Shown piece by piece: positions 27,312 to 36,129 of a stretch of DNA of 64,000 bases (positions are counted from its first letter, which is position 1; every line of letters begins with the position of its first letter). The notes under the pieces were generated by a model that did no database searches, was not told the DNA's origin, and was given only the letters and a program-made list of their open reading frames with translations. Source of the DNA: Vogesella aquatica (GTDB taxonomy: Bacteria > Pseudomonadota > Gammaproteobacteria > Burkholderiales > Chromobacteriaceae). The stretch lies in the NCBI RefSeq assembly GCF_028548455.1, contig NZ_JAQQLF010000004.1, positions 62,001-126,000 on the forward strand, read 5' to 3'. A program made the translations under genes and the position numbers.

Positions 27312-27511
27312 TGGTAGTAGAGCAGCAGGCTGTGCTGAGTTGTTATGTACTTGGGCCGGTATGGGCCCGGCAGCAAAGGATGGGGCGGGCCCGGATAGGC
27401 ACTGGCCATGTTCACGACATTTTTTGCCGCCGCGAAAATACCGGCTGTTTTTTTATCGATCCTTGCCTAAGCTCACTCTATGCGCCAGCGCACACGACAA
27501 GGAGACCGACT

Positions 27512-28336
27512 ATGCAAGTGGCAGAGCTATTCGACAAAGCATCCGGCAAATTACCGATGGTGCCCAAGGTGGTCCAGGAGCTGATTGCCAGCTTCAACGA
27601 CAAAAACATCAATATGGACGACGTGGCCAACAAGGTGGCGCACGACCAGGTACTGAGCGCGCGCGTACTGCGCCTGGCCAATACCGCGCGTTTTGGTGGC
27701 AGCCGCAAGATCGGCTCGCTGGAAGACGCGGTGGTGATGCTGGGGTTCGATAACCTGCGCGTGCTGGTGATTGCTTCCGGTGTCAGCGGTGCCACGGCCA
27801 ATATCCCCGGTTTCGACATGAAAAGCTTCTGGGGGCGCAGCTTCGAGATGGCCAATACCAGCAAGGCGCTGGCCAAACTGGCGGGGCTGGACACCCAACT
27901 GGGCTATACCTGCGGCCTGATGTCCAATATCGGCGAGCTGGTACTGCACGTGGCCGAGCCGGAAAAAGCGGTGCAGATCGACCGCGTGGTGGATGGCGGG
28001 GCCGACCGCCTGGCTACCGAGCGCATGGTGCTGGGCATGGACCTGACCGAAGTGGGCGCCGAGCTGGCGCGGCGCTGGAATTTCCCCGACGCCATCCAGG
28101 ACGCCATCCGCAACCAGCACAATCTGGTGCCGCCGGCCGACGCGTCGCCGTATGCGCTGCTGATCGGCCTGGCGTCGTATATTGTGGCGGGTTTCAATCG
28201 TGGCATGAGCGAGCAGGACATGCTGGAAACGGTACCGCAGCGCGTGGTGTCGGCGCTGAATATCAGTGCCGAGCTGCTGGAGGGGGCGATTGGCCACCTG
28301 AAAGAGATGAGTACCCAGATCGACAGCCTGTTGTAG
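27512..28336 (+). CDS. HDOD domain signalling protein
   Basis: Cytoplasmic protein of 274 residues, essentially one HDOD domain (about 10-210). SARVLRLANTARFGGSRKIGSLEDAVVMLGFDNLRVL is the typical core. The domain is related to HD phosphohydrolases but usually lacks catalysis and acts in signalling, often beside c-di-GMP genes. AAGGAG lies eight bases before the ATG at 27512, so the frame running further upstream is not coding. It is convergent with the RNase gene across a shared terminator. No output domain is fused. Confidence 0.88.
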   Translation: MQVAELFDKASGKLPMVPKVVQELIASFNDKNINMDDVANKVAHDQVLSARVLRLANTARFGGSRKIGSLEDAVVMLGFDNLRVLVIASGVSGATANIPGFDMKSFWGRSFEMANTSKALAKLAGLDTQLGYTCGLMSNIGELVLHVAEPEKAVQIDRVVDGGADRLATERMVLGMDLTEVGAELARRWNFPDAIQDAIRNQHNLVPPADASPYALLIGLASYIVAGFNRGMSEQDMLETVPQRVVSALNISAELLEGAIGHLKEMSTQIDSLL

Positions 28337-28353
28337 GTGTTGTCTGGCAGTAC

Positions 28354-28390
28354 AAAGCACAAGGCCCCGCGCTGCGGGGCCTTGTGCTTT
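28354..28390. terminator. Bidirectional terminator between HDOD and RNase genes
   Basis: A perfect 17-bp stem (28354-28370 with 28374-28390, loop GCT) with A-rich left and T-rich right edges serves both convergent genes. Confidence 0.9.
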
Positions 28391-28397
28391 AGCGGCC

Positions 28398-30284
28398 TCA
28401 GGCCGGCTGTTCGGCAGCGTCTGCCGGCGGGGTCTTGCGCGAGATCACCGAGACAAAGCGGCATTCCAGCTCTTGCATCAGCTCGTCGATGCGGATGATC
28501 TGCAGCTGGATGCGGTCGCCGTTTTCCAGCTCTGGCAGGCCAGGGATGCGCAGGCGTACCGGTACGCCGTCGATGCGCACCAGGTCTTCCTTGATGAACG
28601 TCGCTGTCGGCTCGCTGATGCCTTCCTGGCTGAACCAGCGCAGGCACCAGAAGTACTCCATCTTGTCCTGGAAGCCCAGGTAGGCGCTGTAGGCGGCGTC
28701 GAAGTCGCGCAGCAGGGCAAACAGCATGGCGTCGCCTTGCGGGTACTGCGGCTCGTCGCCACGGATCATCGCCACCAGCTGGCGCTGGTTCACAAAGTCG
28801 GATGCGCGGCGCAGCGGCGAGGTGCTCCACGCGTACTGCGCTACGCCCAGGCCGATGTGCGGCTCGGGGCGGGTGGTCATGCGCACCTTGCCCATGCTTT
28901 GCGCACGGTACATGGCCGGGATGTCGGCCTCGGCCAGCATGCGGCCCCACTCGCTGTTGGCCAGGATCATCAGCTCGGAAACCAGCTTGTCCATGGGCGA
29001 GCCGCGCTTGCGGATGGTGATGCGCACCTTGCCGTCTTCCACGGCAAAGTTGTAGTCCACCTGCGGCGGGCGGTTCGGGTCCGGCGTCTTGCCGCGGAAG
29101 GCTTCGCGGGCGTTGGCAAACTGCCACAGCCAGACCAGCTCGCGCTTGAAGGCGTAGTCGGGGCCAAAGCCGGGTGCGGCCAACGTTTCTTCGTTGAATA
29201 CCTGTTCCAGCTGGTCGTGGCGCAGGTTGGCCGCAATGTGTACGCGCTCCACGCGGTTTTCAAAGTCCACCAGCTCGAACGAGGGGGTCACGTCCACGTA
29301 CAGGCTCAGTGCCGGGCACGCCTGGCCTTCCTGCAGGGTGAACTGTGCTACCACGTCGTCCGGCAGCATGGTGATCTTGTTGCCGGGGAAATACACGGTA
29401 GACAAGCGCTGGTGCACGATTTTTTCCAGGTCGCTGTCCGGCGCAATACCCAGCGTGGGGGCGGCAATGTGGATGCCGACGCGGATATGGCCGTTGGCCA
29501 GCCACTGTACCGACAGCGCATCGTCGATCTCGGTGGTGGCGGCATCGTCGATGGAGAACGCCTGCACCTCGGCCAGCGGCAGCTCGTCCGGCAGGGTGGC
29601 CGGCGCGTACTGGCCAAAGCCCAGGCCTTTGGGAAAGTGCTCCATCTGGAAGCCGGCCATCATGTAGTCCGGCACCGACGGAATGCCGCCTACCTTGTCG
29701 GCCAGGCGCAGCGGCGGCAGGCTGGTGGCGCGGCTGGCCTGGTCGAAGGCCTTGAATTCCAGCGTGTTCTTGTCCGGGCGGTACAAAATGGCCATCAAGT
29801 GGCTGCGGATGGCGTCCGGCAGGGTGCCGGCGGCCAGCTGCACGGCCCAGGCGTCGATCTGCTCTTGTTCGCGCTTCTTGCGCTCGATGCCGGCCAGTGC
29901 GGCTTTCAGGGTTTCTTCCGGTGCCGCCTTGAAGCGGCCCTTGGCCTTTTTGTAGAAGTACATCGGCGCGGCGTACAGGCGCAGCAGGATGGCTGCGTTT
30001 TCCAGCGCGCTGGGTGCGTGGCCAAAGTAGTCGGCGGCCAGTACTTCAAAGCCGAATTCGTCGTCGCCGCAGCATTCCCACAGGAAGTCCACGTCAATAT
30101 CGGCAGCAATCGCCTCGGCGGCGGGCAGAAAGTCTGGCAGCGCGCTGCCGAACTCCAGAAACACGTTGGCCGCTTTCAGTTTGGTGCGCTTGCCGTGCTG
30201 GGTGTCGATTTGCAGACTGGCGTCAGCGCGGGACACCACGCTGCCTACCTTGAAGCTGCCGCTTTCTTCGTAAAAGACGTTCAT
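28398..30284 (-). CDS. RNase II-family (RNB) 3'-5' exoribonuclease
   Basis: Cytoplasmic exonuclease, 628 residues. The RNB catalytic block SIDDAATTEIDDALSVQ lies near residue 245; three of the four metal-binding acids align with RNase II Asp while the second is Glu, which is common in this betaproteobacterial branch. LRRASDFVNQRQL is the conserved RNA-binding RNB end. An N-terminal part (1-230) resembles a degenerate cold-shock/OB region and the C-terminal 60 residues look S1-like. It is shorter than RNase R (about 750-800), so I do not call rnr. It is followed by the shared terminator at 28354. Confidence 0.9.
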   Translation of the reverse strand: MNVFYEESGSFKVGSVVSRADASLQIDTQHGKRTKLKAANVFLEFGSALPDFLPAAEAIAADIDVDFLWECCGDDEFGFEVLAADYFGHAPSALENAAILLRLYAAPMYFYKKAKGRFKAAPEETLKAALAGIERKKREQEQIDAWAVQLAAGTLPDAIRSHLMAILYRPDKNTLEFKAFDQASRATSLPPLRLADKVGGIPSVPDYMMAGFQMEHFPKGLGFGQYAPATLPDELPLAEVQAFSIDDAATTEIDDALSVQWLANGHIRVGIHIAAPTLGIAPDSDLEKIVHQRLSTVYFPGNKITMLPDDVVAQFTLQEGQACPALSLYVDVTPSFELVDFENRVERVHIAANLRHDQLEQVFNEETLAAPGFGPDYAFKRELVWLWQFANAREAFRGKTPDPNRPPQVDYNFAVEDGKVRITIRKRGSPMDKLVSELMILANSEWGRMLAEADIPAMYRAQSMGKVRMTTRPEPHIGLGVAQYAWSTSPLRRASDFVNQRQLVAMIRGDEPQYPQGDAMLFALLRDFDAAYSAYLGFQDKMEYFWCLRWFSQEGISEPTATFIKEDLVRIDGVPVRLRIPGLPELENGDRIQLQIIRIDELMQELECRFVSVISRKTPPADAAEQPA

Positions 30285-30414
30285 ACTGCCTCTGGCGGGA
30301 CCTAGTCTGCCCCGTGCTATGAATGAAACGGAAGATTATAGCAGCAGGCTGCGTCACACCGCTTTACTGCCGGTATACTGCGCTTCTTTGTATAAATGTT
30401 TGTTTAATTTAGCC

Positions 30415-32007
30415 ATGTCAGCGCAGAGCATTCCTCAAACACTGCTGGGCCTTTCCCAGGAAATGGACCATGTTGGCCGCCAACTGCTGGATCGTTGGGA
30501 CCCCGAGCTTGCCCGGCGCTTTACTGCGCTAAGCCAGTGTTTGCAGGGCGTAGCCGAGCAAGGCGGGGCCGACGAGCTGCTGCGTGCCAATGACGAGCTG
30601 GCCGCCCAGCTGCGTGCATGGCTGAAACGGCGCCGCGCGCCAGACGATATCCTGGGCCTGCGCCAGCAGCTCTCGCTGGTCACCCAGCTGGCCAGCATGC
30701 CGGCGCCGGTAAAGCAGACGGCCAGCGCCGTGACCCTGCGCCAGAACCACCGCCTGTTCCTGTGGGCGGGCGAGCGTGAAGTAGACCACTATCTTGTAGA
30801 GCAGCTGGCGTGCTTTGGCTACCAGATGGACGTGTTCCGCGATGCTTTGCTGCTGCAGCAGGCGCTGCGCCAGCACACGCCCGGTGCGCTGGTGGTGTAT
30901 AGCGATTTTATGGGAGAGGCCAGCCTGTTCCCGCCCGGGATGCCCATGCCGTGCCCGGTGTTGTACGCCAGCCCGCGTCGCGACTTCGAAGCCAGACTCA
31001 AGGCTGTACGCAGTGGCGGCCAGGGCTTTCTGGCCTGGCCCATGCAGGTGCGCGAGCTGCTGGACGCGCTGGTGCTCCCGCAGCAGCAAGACCGCCGCAA
31101 CCCGCTGCGTGTGCTGCTGATCGAGGATATGGGTTCGCTGGCCGGCCTGTATTCGGCAGTGCTGAACCAGCACGGCATCCTGACCGAAGAAGTCACCCGC
31201 CCCAGCCGTGCGCTGGAAGCGATCGAGCGTTTCCGCCCCGACCTGATCCTGATGGACATGTATATGCCGGAGTGCGACGGCAAGGAGCTGGCACGCATCA
31301 TCCGCCAGCAGGGGCTGATGGATGGTATTCCCATTATTTTCCTGTCGATGGAAAAGCGGCAGGACATCCAGCTCGACACCCTGGCGCTGGGGGTGGACGG
31401 CTACCTGACCAAGCCGGTATCCAGCGACGAGCTGGTGGTTACCGTGACCACCCGCGCCCGCCGCTACCGCAAGCTGCGCTCCTATATCAGCACCGACAGC
31501 CTCACCGGCCTGCTGAACCACACCCACCTGTTTGCGCGGCTGGAGTACGAGTTTGCCCGTGCCCAGCGTGAGCGTGTACCGCTGGTGATGGTGATGCTGG
31601 ACCTGGACCACTTCAAGCGTATCAATGATAACTACGGTCACCAGGCCGGTGACGAAGTGCTGGTGAATCTGGCGCGCTTCCTGCGCGAGCGCCTGCGCCG
31701 CAGCGACCTGATCGGCCGTTACGGTGGCGAGGAGTTTGCGCTGGTGTTGCCGGGTATGACGGTAGATCAGGCGTACCGCTTGCTGGAGGCGATTCGTGGC
31801 GATTTCGAGCTGCTGGACCAGCAGTCGCCGCGCGGGCGTTTCCGCCAGACCTTCAGTGCCGGCCTGTGTGGTGCCGAGGGTGTCACCGACGTGGTGGCAC
31901 TGGTGCAGCGCGCCGATGCCATGCTGTACCGCGCCAAGGAGCTGGGGCGTAACCTGGTGGTGGCGTGGAGTGCCGACGCCGGGGCGTATTTGCCGCCGCA
32001 GCCCTAA
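30415..32007 (+). CDS. Response regulator with GGDEF (diguanylate cyclase) domain
   Basis: Cytoplasmic signalling protein, 530 residues. Order: a helical N-terminal part (1-100), a degenerate receiver-like region (about 120-230), a canonical receiver (about 240-360, phospho-acceptor Asp281 in LILMDMYMPECDG, Lys in YLTKPVSS), then GGDEF with GGEEF at 437-441. LDHFKRINDNYGHQAGDEV holds the Asp and Asn for metal and GTP, so it should make c-di-GMP. No RxxD inhibitory site is obvious. The frame opens at 30319, but the ATG at 30415 after an A/T-rich promoter-like stretch fits better. It diverges from the RNase gene. Confidence 0.9.
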   Translation: MSAQSIPQTLLGLSQEMDHVGRQLLDRWDPELARRFTALSQCLQGVAEQGGADELLRANDELAAQLRAWLKRRRAPDDILGLRQQLSLVTQLASMPAPVKQTASAVTLRQNHRLFLWAGEREVDHYLVEQLACFGYQMDVFRDALLLQQALRQHTPGALVVYSDFMGEASLFPPGMPMPCPVLYASPRRDFEARLKAVRSGGQGFLAWPMQVRELLDALVLPQQQDRRNPLRVLLIEDMGSLAGLYSAVLNQHGILTEEVTRPSRALEAIERFRPDLILMDMYMPECDGKELARIIRQQGLMDGIPIIFLSMEKRQDIQLDTLALGVDGYLTKPVSSDELVVTVTTRARRYRKLRSYISTDSLTGLLNHTHLFARLEYEFARAQRERVPLVMVMLDLDHFKRINDNYGHQAGDEVLVNLARFLRERLRRSDLIGRYGGEEFALVLPGMTVDQAYRLLEAIRGDFELLDQQSPRGRFRQTFSAGLCGAEGVTDVVALVQRADAMLYRAKELGRNLVVAWSADAGAYLPPQP

Positions 32008-32020
32008 TCTGCCAAACGAA

Positions 32021-32043
32021 CAAGGGCGCCTGCGGCGCCCTTG
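32021..32043. terminator. Bidirectional terminator-like hairpin
   Basis: CAAGGGCGCC (32021-32030) pairs with GGCGCCCTTG (32034-32043). It lies between the converging GGDEF and glpR genes; T runs are weak on both sides. Confidence 0.7.
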
Positions 32044-32064
32044 TGCTGTGTACTGCGGCCAACC

Positions 32065-32835
32065 TTATACCGGGTCGGCCAGGTACATGCGGACGTTGTG
32101 GTCGTCCAGCAGCTTTTTCAGGCTTTCCGGCGGCATGGCGTCGGTGAAAATGGCGTTGAACTCGCTGATATGGCCCATGCGTACCAGCGCGTTACGGCCG
32201 AACTTGCTGTGGTCTGCCGCCAGGAAGCGGTGGCGGGCGTTGTTCATCATGGCCTGCGCCACGCGTACTTCGCGGTAGTCGAAATCCAGCAGCGAGCCGT
32301 CGGTCTCTATCCCCGACACACCGATCACGGCGTAGTCCACCTTGAACTGGTTGATGAAATCCAGCGTGGCCACGCCGGTAATGCCACCGTCGGAGGCGCG
32401 TACCACGCCCGAGGTAATCATCACGGTAAAGTCGGGGTTGGCCGACATGATGGACGCCACGTGGATGTTGTTGGTGATCACGCGCAAGCCCTTGTGGCTG
32501 GCGGTCAGCGCCTGGGCTACCGCCTCGATGGTGGTGCCGATGCTCATGAACAGCGAGGCATGGTCGGGGATGTTTTCCGCGATCATGTCTGCAATATGCG
32601 CTTTTTCGCTTTGCAGCTTGCCCTTGCGCGAGAAGTAGTCTTCGTTTTCGACGCTGTTCCCCAGCGCCGCTCCGCCGTGGTAGCGGCGCAGCAGATTGGC
32701 TTCGCACAGCTGGTTGATGTCGCGACGGATGGTCTGTGGCGTCACGTCCAGAATGCGTGCCAGCTCTTCGATAGGCATGAAGCCATTCTCGCGTACCAGC
32801 TGCAGGATTTTGTCGTGTCTTGGTGATCGGCTCAT
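32065..32835 (-). CDS. glpR: DeoR-family repressor, GlpR type
   Basis: Cytoplasmic repressor, 256 residues. The N-terminal DeoR helix-turn-helix spans about 1-57 (PIEELARILDVTPQTIRRDINQL). The sugar-phosphate sensor domain follows, with SIGTTIEAVAQAL and DYAVIGVSGIETDGSLLDFDYREV. The last segment is nearly diagnostic for GlpR, which senses glycerol-3-phosphate. No glp genes are in the window, so its targets are elsewhere. The ATG at 32833-32835 gives family length; the 15 upstream codons are probably untranslated. A decamer copy (32055-32064) abuts the stop codon. Confidence 0.88.
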   Translation of the reverse strand: MSRSPRHDKILQLVRENGFMPIEELARILDVTPQTIRRDINQLCEANLLRRYHGGAALGNSVENEDYFSRKGKLQSEKAHIADMIAENIPDHASLFMSIGTTIEAVAQALTASHKGLRVITNNIHVASIMSANPDFTVMITSGVVRASDGGITGVATLDFINQFKVDYAVIGVSGIETDGSLLDFDYREVRVAQAMMNNARHRFLAADHSKFGRNALVRMGHISEFNAIFTDAMPPESLKKLLDDHNVRMYLADPV

Positions 32836-32933
32836 GGGGTGGCAAGTTCGGAATCGAAAATTACCCTGAGTCTTTAACATATTTCCGGCGGCTGCGGCAA
32901 CTTCACCTTGTCATAAGCGAATGTTTGATGATG

Positions 32934-32963
32934 AAAAAACGCCAGTGTGGGCGCACTGGCGTT
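32934..32963 (-). terminator. Intrinsic terminator of the Tsx-like porin gene
   Basis: A perfect 10-bp stem (32938-32947 with 32954-32963) ends on the minus strand in a run of T (complement of the A run 32934-32939). It lies about 160 bases beyond the porin stop. Confidence 0.85.
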
Positions 32964-33122
32964 GGATATTGTTGACAAATGGCAGGCTGCAAGGCAGTGC
33001 GGCCATCGGCCAGCGTACGTTCTGTTACGGCACTGCCGCTGCCCGTCAGGCGGCCAGCCAGCCGGTAGCGCACGGACGCTGCACCGCTGGCTGCCAGCCC
33101 GGCGCGGCAGGCGGTACGCGTA

Positions 33123-33905
33123 TCAGAAGTTGTACTTGATGGTGGTGATCAGGGCGCGCTGGTAGGTAGCGGAGCCCAGTTTCTGGTCGGCGTAGCGGTA
33201 GGTCAGGCCACCGGTCACGCTCTTGGTGGCGTTCCACCACAGCGATACGGCGCCGTTATTGGCCAGTTTGCGGCCGTTGACTACTTTGCCGTCCTTACCC
33301 ATGGCCAGGTAGCGGTTTTCACGGTCGAATTCGATCTCGTGCCACTGGGTCACCATCAGGTCCTGACCGGCGGCCTTGAACGGGAAGCCCAGCACCCAGC
33401 CGGCCATCATGCCGTTGCGGTGTGCGCCTACACCTTGTTTGAATTCCTGATGCGCGCCCAGGAACGGTTTTACCCACAGGCTGCCGGCGGAGAAGCTGGT
33501 GCCCAGGCCCAGAACGCGGTTCTGGTCGTAGAACTTGCCTTCACGGAAGTCGTACACGTGGGCGTAAGCCTGTACCGGCAGGTTGCCGATTTGCGCCACG
33601 TTCACGCGGGCTACTACCTTGGTGGCGTAGCGACGGTTCTGGCCGCCGTTTTCGCGGGTGTTCTGGTCGGCGTTTTCTACGTCGGCAAAGCCGTACAGGT
33701 CGCCCCAGTTACCGCCCATGCCGCCTTCGGCTTCCAGGTAGGCAAAGTCTGCCTTGCCGCCGAACGGGCCTTTATTGGTACGGTCCTGGGTATTGGACGA
33801 CCAGTCCAGCCAGTTGGCGCTTACGTTGGAGAAGGTGTAGTCGGCGTGGGCAAAGCCGGCACAGGAGGCCAGTGCCAGAGCGATCAGGGTAGTGCGAGTT
33901 TTCAT
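33123..33905 (-). CDS. tsx: Outer-membrane nucleoside channel, Tsx/OmpK family
   Basis: Beta-barrel porin of the outer membrane, 260 residues. A signal peptide (MKTRTTLIALALASCAGFAHA) precedes DYTFSNVSANWLDWSS, the Tsx/OmpK opening. Alternating polar and aromatic strands end in YNF, the C-terminal Phe needed for barrel insertion. Tsx in enteric bacteria passes nucleosides; OmpK is a vibrio relative with other roles, so substrate is inferred from family. No nucleoside transport or catabolism genes lie next to it. Confidence 0.85.
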   Translation of the reverse strand: MKTRTTLIALALASCAGFAHADYTFSNVSANWLDWSSNTQDRTNKGPFGGKADFAYLEAEGGMGGNWGDLYGFADVENADQNTRENGGQNRRYATKVVARVNVAQIGNLPVQAYAHVYDFREGKFYDQNRVLGLGTSFSAGSLWVKPFLGAHQEFKQGVGAHRNGMMAGWVLGFPFKAAGQDLMVTQWHEIEFDRENRYLAMGKDGKVVNGRKLANNGAVSLWWNATKSVTGGLTYRYADQKLGSATYQRALITTIKYNF

Positions 33906-34086
33906 GAGTGATTCTGCTGCGTGCGTTAAAAAAACACCCGCTTGCCTAGCATGGCGACACCATGCCGGAAAACGGGGACGCGGAGAATAGCAGAAATAGC
34001 GATAAATGCGCAGTCAAACGGTTGTTTAGCATAAATGCTGTGTTATTCCTGCACGTTTGCCGTCATAAGATGACGATGGCGCATGA

Positions 34087-34407
34087 TTAACGCATGAAGT
34101 CGGCAGGCCAGCCGTAGCGGCGCAAGTCGATGCGGCCGTTGCGGCCAAGCTCGATACCGTCTTCTTCCAGCAGCAGGCGCTGGTAATCCGCCTGCGGGGT
34201 GCCGGGGCGGGCAATGTGCCCGCTGCCGCTGACCACGCGGAACCACGGCCAGCCCGCGCCTTCGGGCGCACTGGCCAGCAGCTTGCCCACGTGGCGGGCG
34301 TGGCGCGGGTAGCCCGCCAGCGCGGCCAGCACACCGTAGCTGCTGACGCGCCCCGGCGGAATGGCCAGCAGCTGCGCCAGTACGGCGCGTTCGAAAGCGG
34401 CGTCCAT
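34087..34407 (-). CDS. atl: Alkyltransferase-like protein (catalytic Cys replaced)
   Basis: Small DNA-binding protein of 106 residues related to the C-terminal domain of O6-alkylguanine transferases. The active-site PCHRV of Ogt is replaced by PWFRVVSGSGHIA, so it cannot accept alkyl groups. Such ATL proteins bind alkylated guanine and hand it to nucleotide excision repair. FERAVLAQLLAIPPGRVSSYGVLAALAG is the conserved DNA-binding part. Its ATG overlaps the stop of the hydrolase gene upstream by one base (TGATG), indicating translational coupling. Confidence 0.9.
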   Translation of the reverse strand: MDAAFERAVLAQLLAIPPGRVSSYGVLAALAGYPRHARHVGKLLASAPEGAGWPWFRVVSGSGHIARPGTPQADYQRLLLEEDGIELGRNGRIDLRRYGWPADFMR

Positions 34408-35057
34408 CAGCCGTAGCGGCGGTCGGCCACGAAGGGGTTGCTGCGGCGCTCGTTGCCAATGGTGGTGAACGGGCCGTGGCCGGGTACCACCGTCATGTCA
34501 TCCGGCAGGGCGAACAGCTTGCTGCGGATGGCATCGATCAGCTGCTCGTGATTGCCCATCGGAAAGTCGGTACGGCCGATACTGCCCTGGAACAGCACGT
34601 CGCCGACGATACAGACGTTGGCCGCACGGCTGACAAACACCACGTGGCCCGGGGTGTGGCCGGGGCAGTGCAGCACGTCCAGCAGCTGATTGCCCACGCC
34701 GACGCTGTCGCCTTCGTGCAGCCAGCGTTCCGGCGTGAGCGGCTCGGCGCGGGGAAAACCGAACATGGTGCCCTGGCTGGGTAGCTGGTCCAGCCAGAAG
34801 CTTTCGGCCGGGTGCGGCCCTTCGATCGCCACGCCTAACGCATCTGCCAGCTCGCGCGCTCCGCCTGCGTGATCGATATGGCCGTGGGTGAGCAGCAGTT
34901 TCACGACTGTCAGCCCCTGTGCGTCGAGAAAGGCGCGAATACGGCCGATATCGCCACCGGCATCCACCACGGCAGCCTGGGCTGTTTCATCGCACCAGAT
35001 CACCGAGCAGTTCTGCTGGAACGGGGTAACGGGAATGACCTTTAGCTGTAAAGACAT
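34407..35057 (-). CDS. Metallo-beta-lactamase-fold hydrolase (glyoxalase II-like)
   Basis: Cytoplasmic zinc hydrolase of 216 residues. LLLTHGHIDHAGGARE is the first metal motif (HxHxDH); further ligands are the His in HCPGHTPGHV, the Asp in IVGDVLFQGSIGR and the His in VPGHGP. It matches the short YcbL-type branch of glyoxalase II-like proteins, which lacks the long C-terminal helical domain of GloB. Substrate unknown; probably a small thioester. It is coupled to the atl gene downstream and divergent from the GGDEF gene at 35196. Confidence 0.88.
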   Translation of the reverse strand: MSLQLKVIPVTPFQQNCSVIWCDETAQAAVVDAGGDIGRIRAFLDAQGLTVVKLLLTHGHIDHAGGARELADALGVAIEGPHPAESFWLDQLPSQGTMFGFPRAEPLTPERWLHEGDSVGVGNQLLDVLHCPGHTPGHVVFVSRAANVCIVGDVLFQGSIGRTDFPMGNHEQLIDAIRSKLFALPDDMTVVPGHGPFTTIGNERRSNPFVADRRYG

Positions 35058-35195
35058 GGCTATAGAATCCTACGGTTAATTTAATTGTTTCAATTTTGAC
35101 AGCCCAGTAGCGCTGCTAAAAGTACTTTTGCTGCTTGCCGGCCTGCGCAGAAACGGCGATGCTACCACCCAGCAAACCCTGCTTTTGTCACTATC

Positions 35196-36086
35196 ATGCC
35201 TGAATTCCCCGCCAAAAAGCCTTATCTGCGCCAACATCGTCGACGTTTCATGCTGTGTTTGGCCGCCTTGCTGTTACTCGAGATCGCCTTCCACCTGCTT
35301 TGGCTGCCAGCCTTGCCGGAAATCTGGTTATTCAGCGTGGGCGGGATCGCCGAGCTGACCGTGTTGCTGATCATTATGGTCATGTTATGGGGGGTACAGC
35401 GTAATGAGCTATCAGCTACCTCTTATAACTGGCTGACCAGCGGGCTGAGCTTGTGGCTGGTGAGTGCGGTGGCCGATGTGATGGACGAGGTGGTGCGGCA
35501 GCCGCGCTGGCTGTCGGCGTTTGGCGAAGACCTGATGCGGGTATTCGGCATGGCACTGGTAGCCTGTGGCGTGTTCAGCCTGATGCGCCATGCCCGCCGC
35601 GTGCATCAGCAATTGAATAGCCTGGCCAATACCGACGAGCTGACCGGCTTGTGTAACCGCCGCCATTTCAACCTGCTGGGTGCCGACATGCAGCCTGCCG
35701 GCATAGGCCTGCTGCTGCTGGATCTGGATCATTTCAAGTCGGTGAATGACACCTACGGCCATAGCGTGGGCGACGCGGCATTGCGCGAGCTGGGGCGCAT
35801 CCTGGCGCTGCAGTGCCCACCCGAGGGCGTGGCGGCAAGGCTGGGCGGCGAGGAGTTTGCCGTGCTGTTGCCCGACATGCCGGATGGCCGCTTGCAGGAT
35901 CTTGCCGAGCAGATCCGCCTGGCCGTAGCCGCCATGCGTGTGAACGGCAGCCTGCAGCTGACCACCAGTGTTGGCGTTGGCAGGCTGCGGCTGGGCGAAA
36001 CGCTGGAGCAGCTGCAGCAACGTACCGACCGCGCACTGTACCGCGCCAAGGAGATGGGGCGTAATCGTAGCGAGTGGGCAGATTGA
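35196..36086 (+). CDS. Membrane-anchored diguanylate cyclase
   Basis: Inner-membrane protein of 296 residues. Three to four hydrophobic segments fill about residues 18-130 (first is FMLCLAALLLLEIAFHLLWL). The GGDEF domain spans about 140-296, with DELTGLCNRRHF, LLDLDHFKSVNDTYGHSVGD and GGEEF at 217-221, so it is probably active. RALYRAKEMGRN is the usual end. The N-terminal sensor is not one I can name. It starts a short plus-strand run followed by a methyltransferase gene 43 bases downstream. Confidence 0.9.
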   Translation: MPEFPAKKPYLRQHRRRFMLCLAALLLLEIAFHLLWLPALPEIWLFSVGGIAELTVLLIIMVMLWGVQRNELSATSYNWLTSGLSLWLVSAVADVMDEVVRQPRWLSAFGEDLMRVFGMALVACGVFSLMRHARRVHQQLNSLANTDELTGLCNRRHFNLLGADMQPAGIGLLLLDLDHFKSVNDTYGHSVGDAALRELGRILALQCPPEGVAARLGGEEFAVLLPDMPDGRLQDLAEQIRLAVAAMRVNGSLQLTTSVGVGRLRLGETLEQLQQRTDRALYRAKEMGRNRSEWAD

Positions 36087-36129
36087 CGGCACTGCTACAA
36101 TAACGGCAACCCAATCTGCGGAGGCCGTC

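Noticed and set aside
28398-30284. Loss of catalysis in the RNB protein because the second metal Asp is Glu
   Set aside because: Glu at this position appears to be common in this branch of the family and the other acids are intact, so no inactivation is claimed.
28473-30305. A 610-codon plus-strand frame opposite the RNase gene
   Set aside because: Mirror frame of the RNB gene with no recognisable domain; composition is that of GC-rich antisense sequence.
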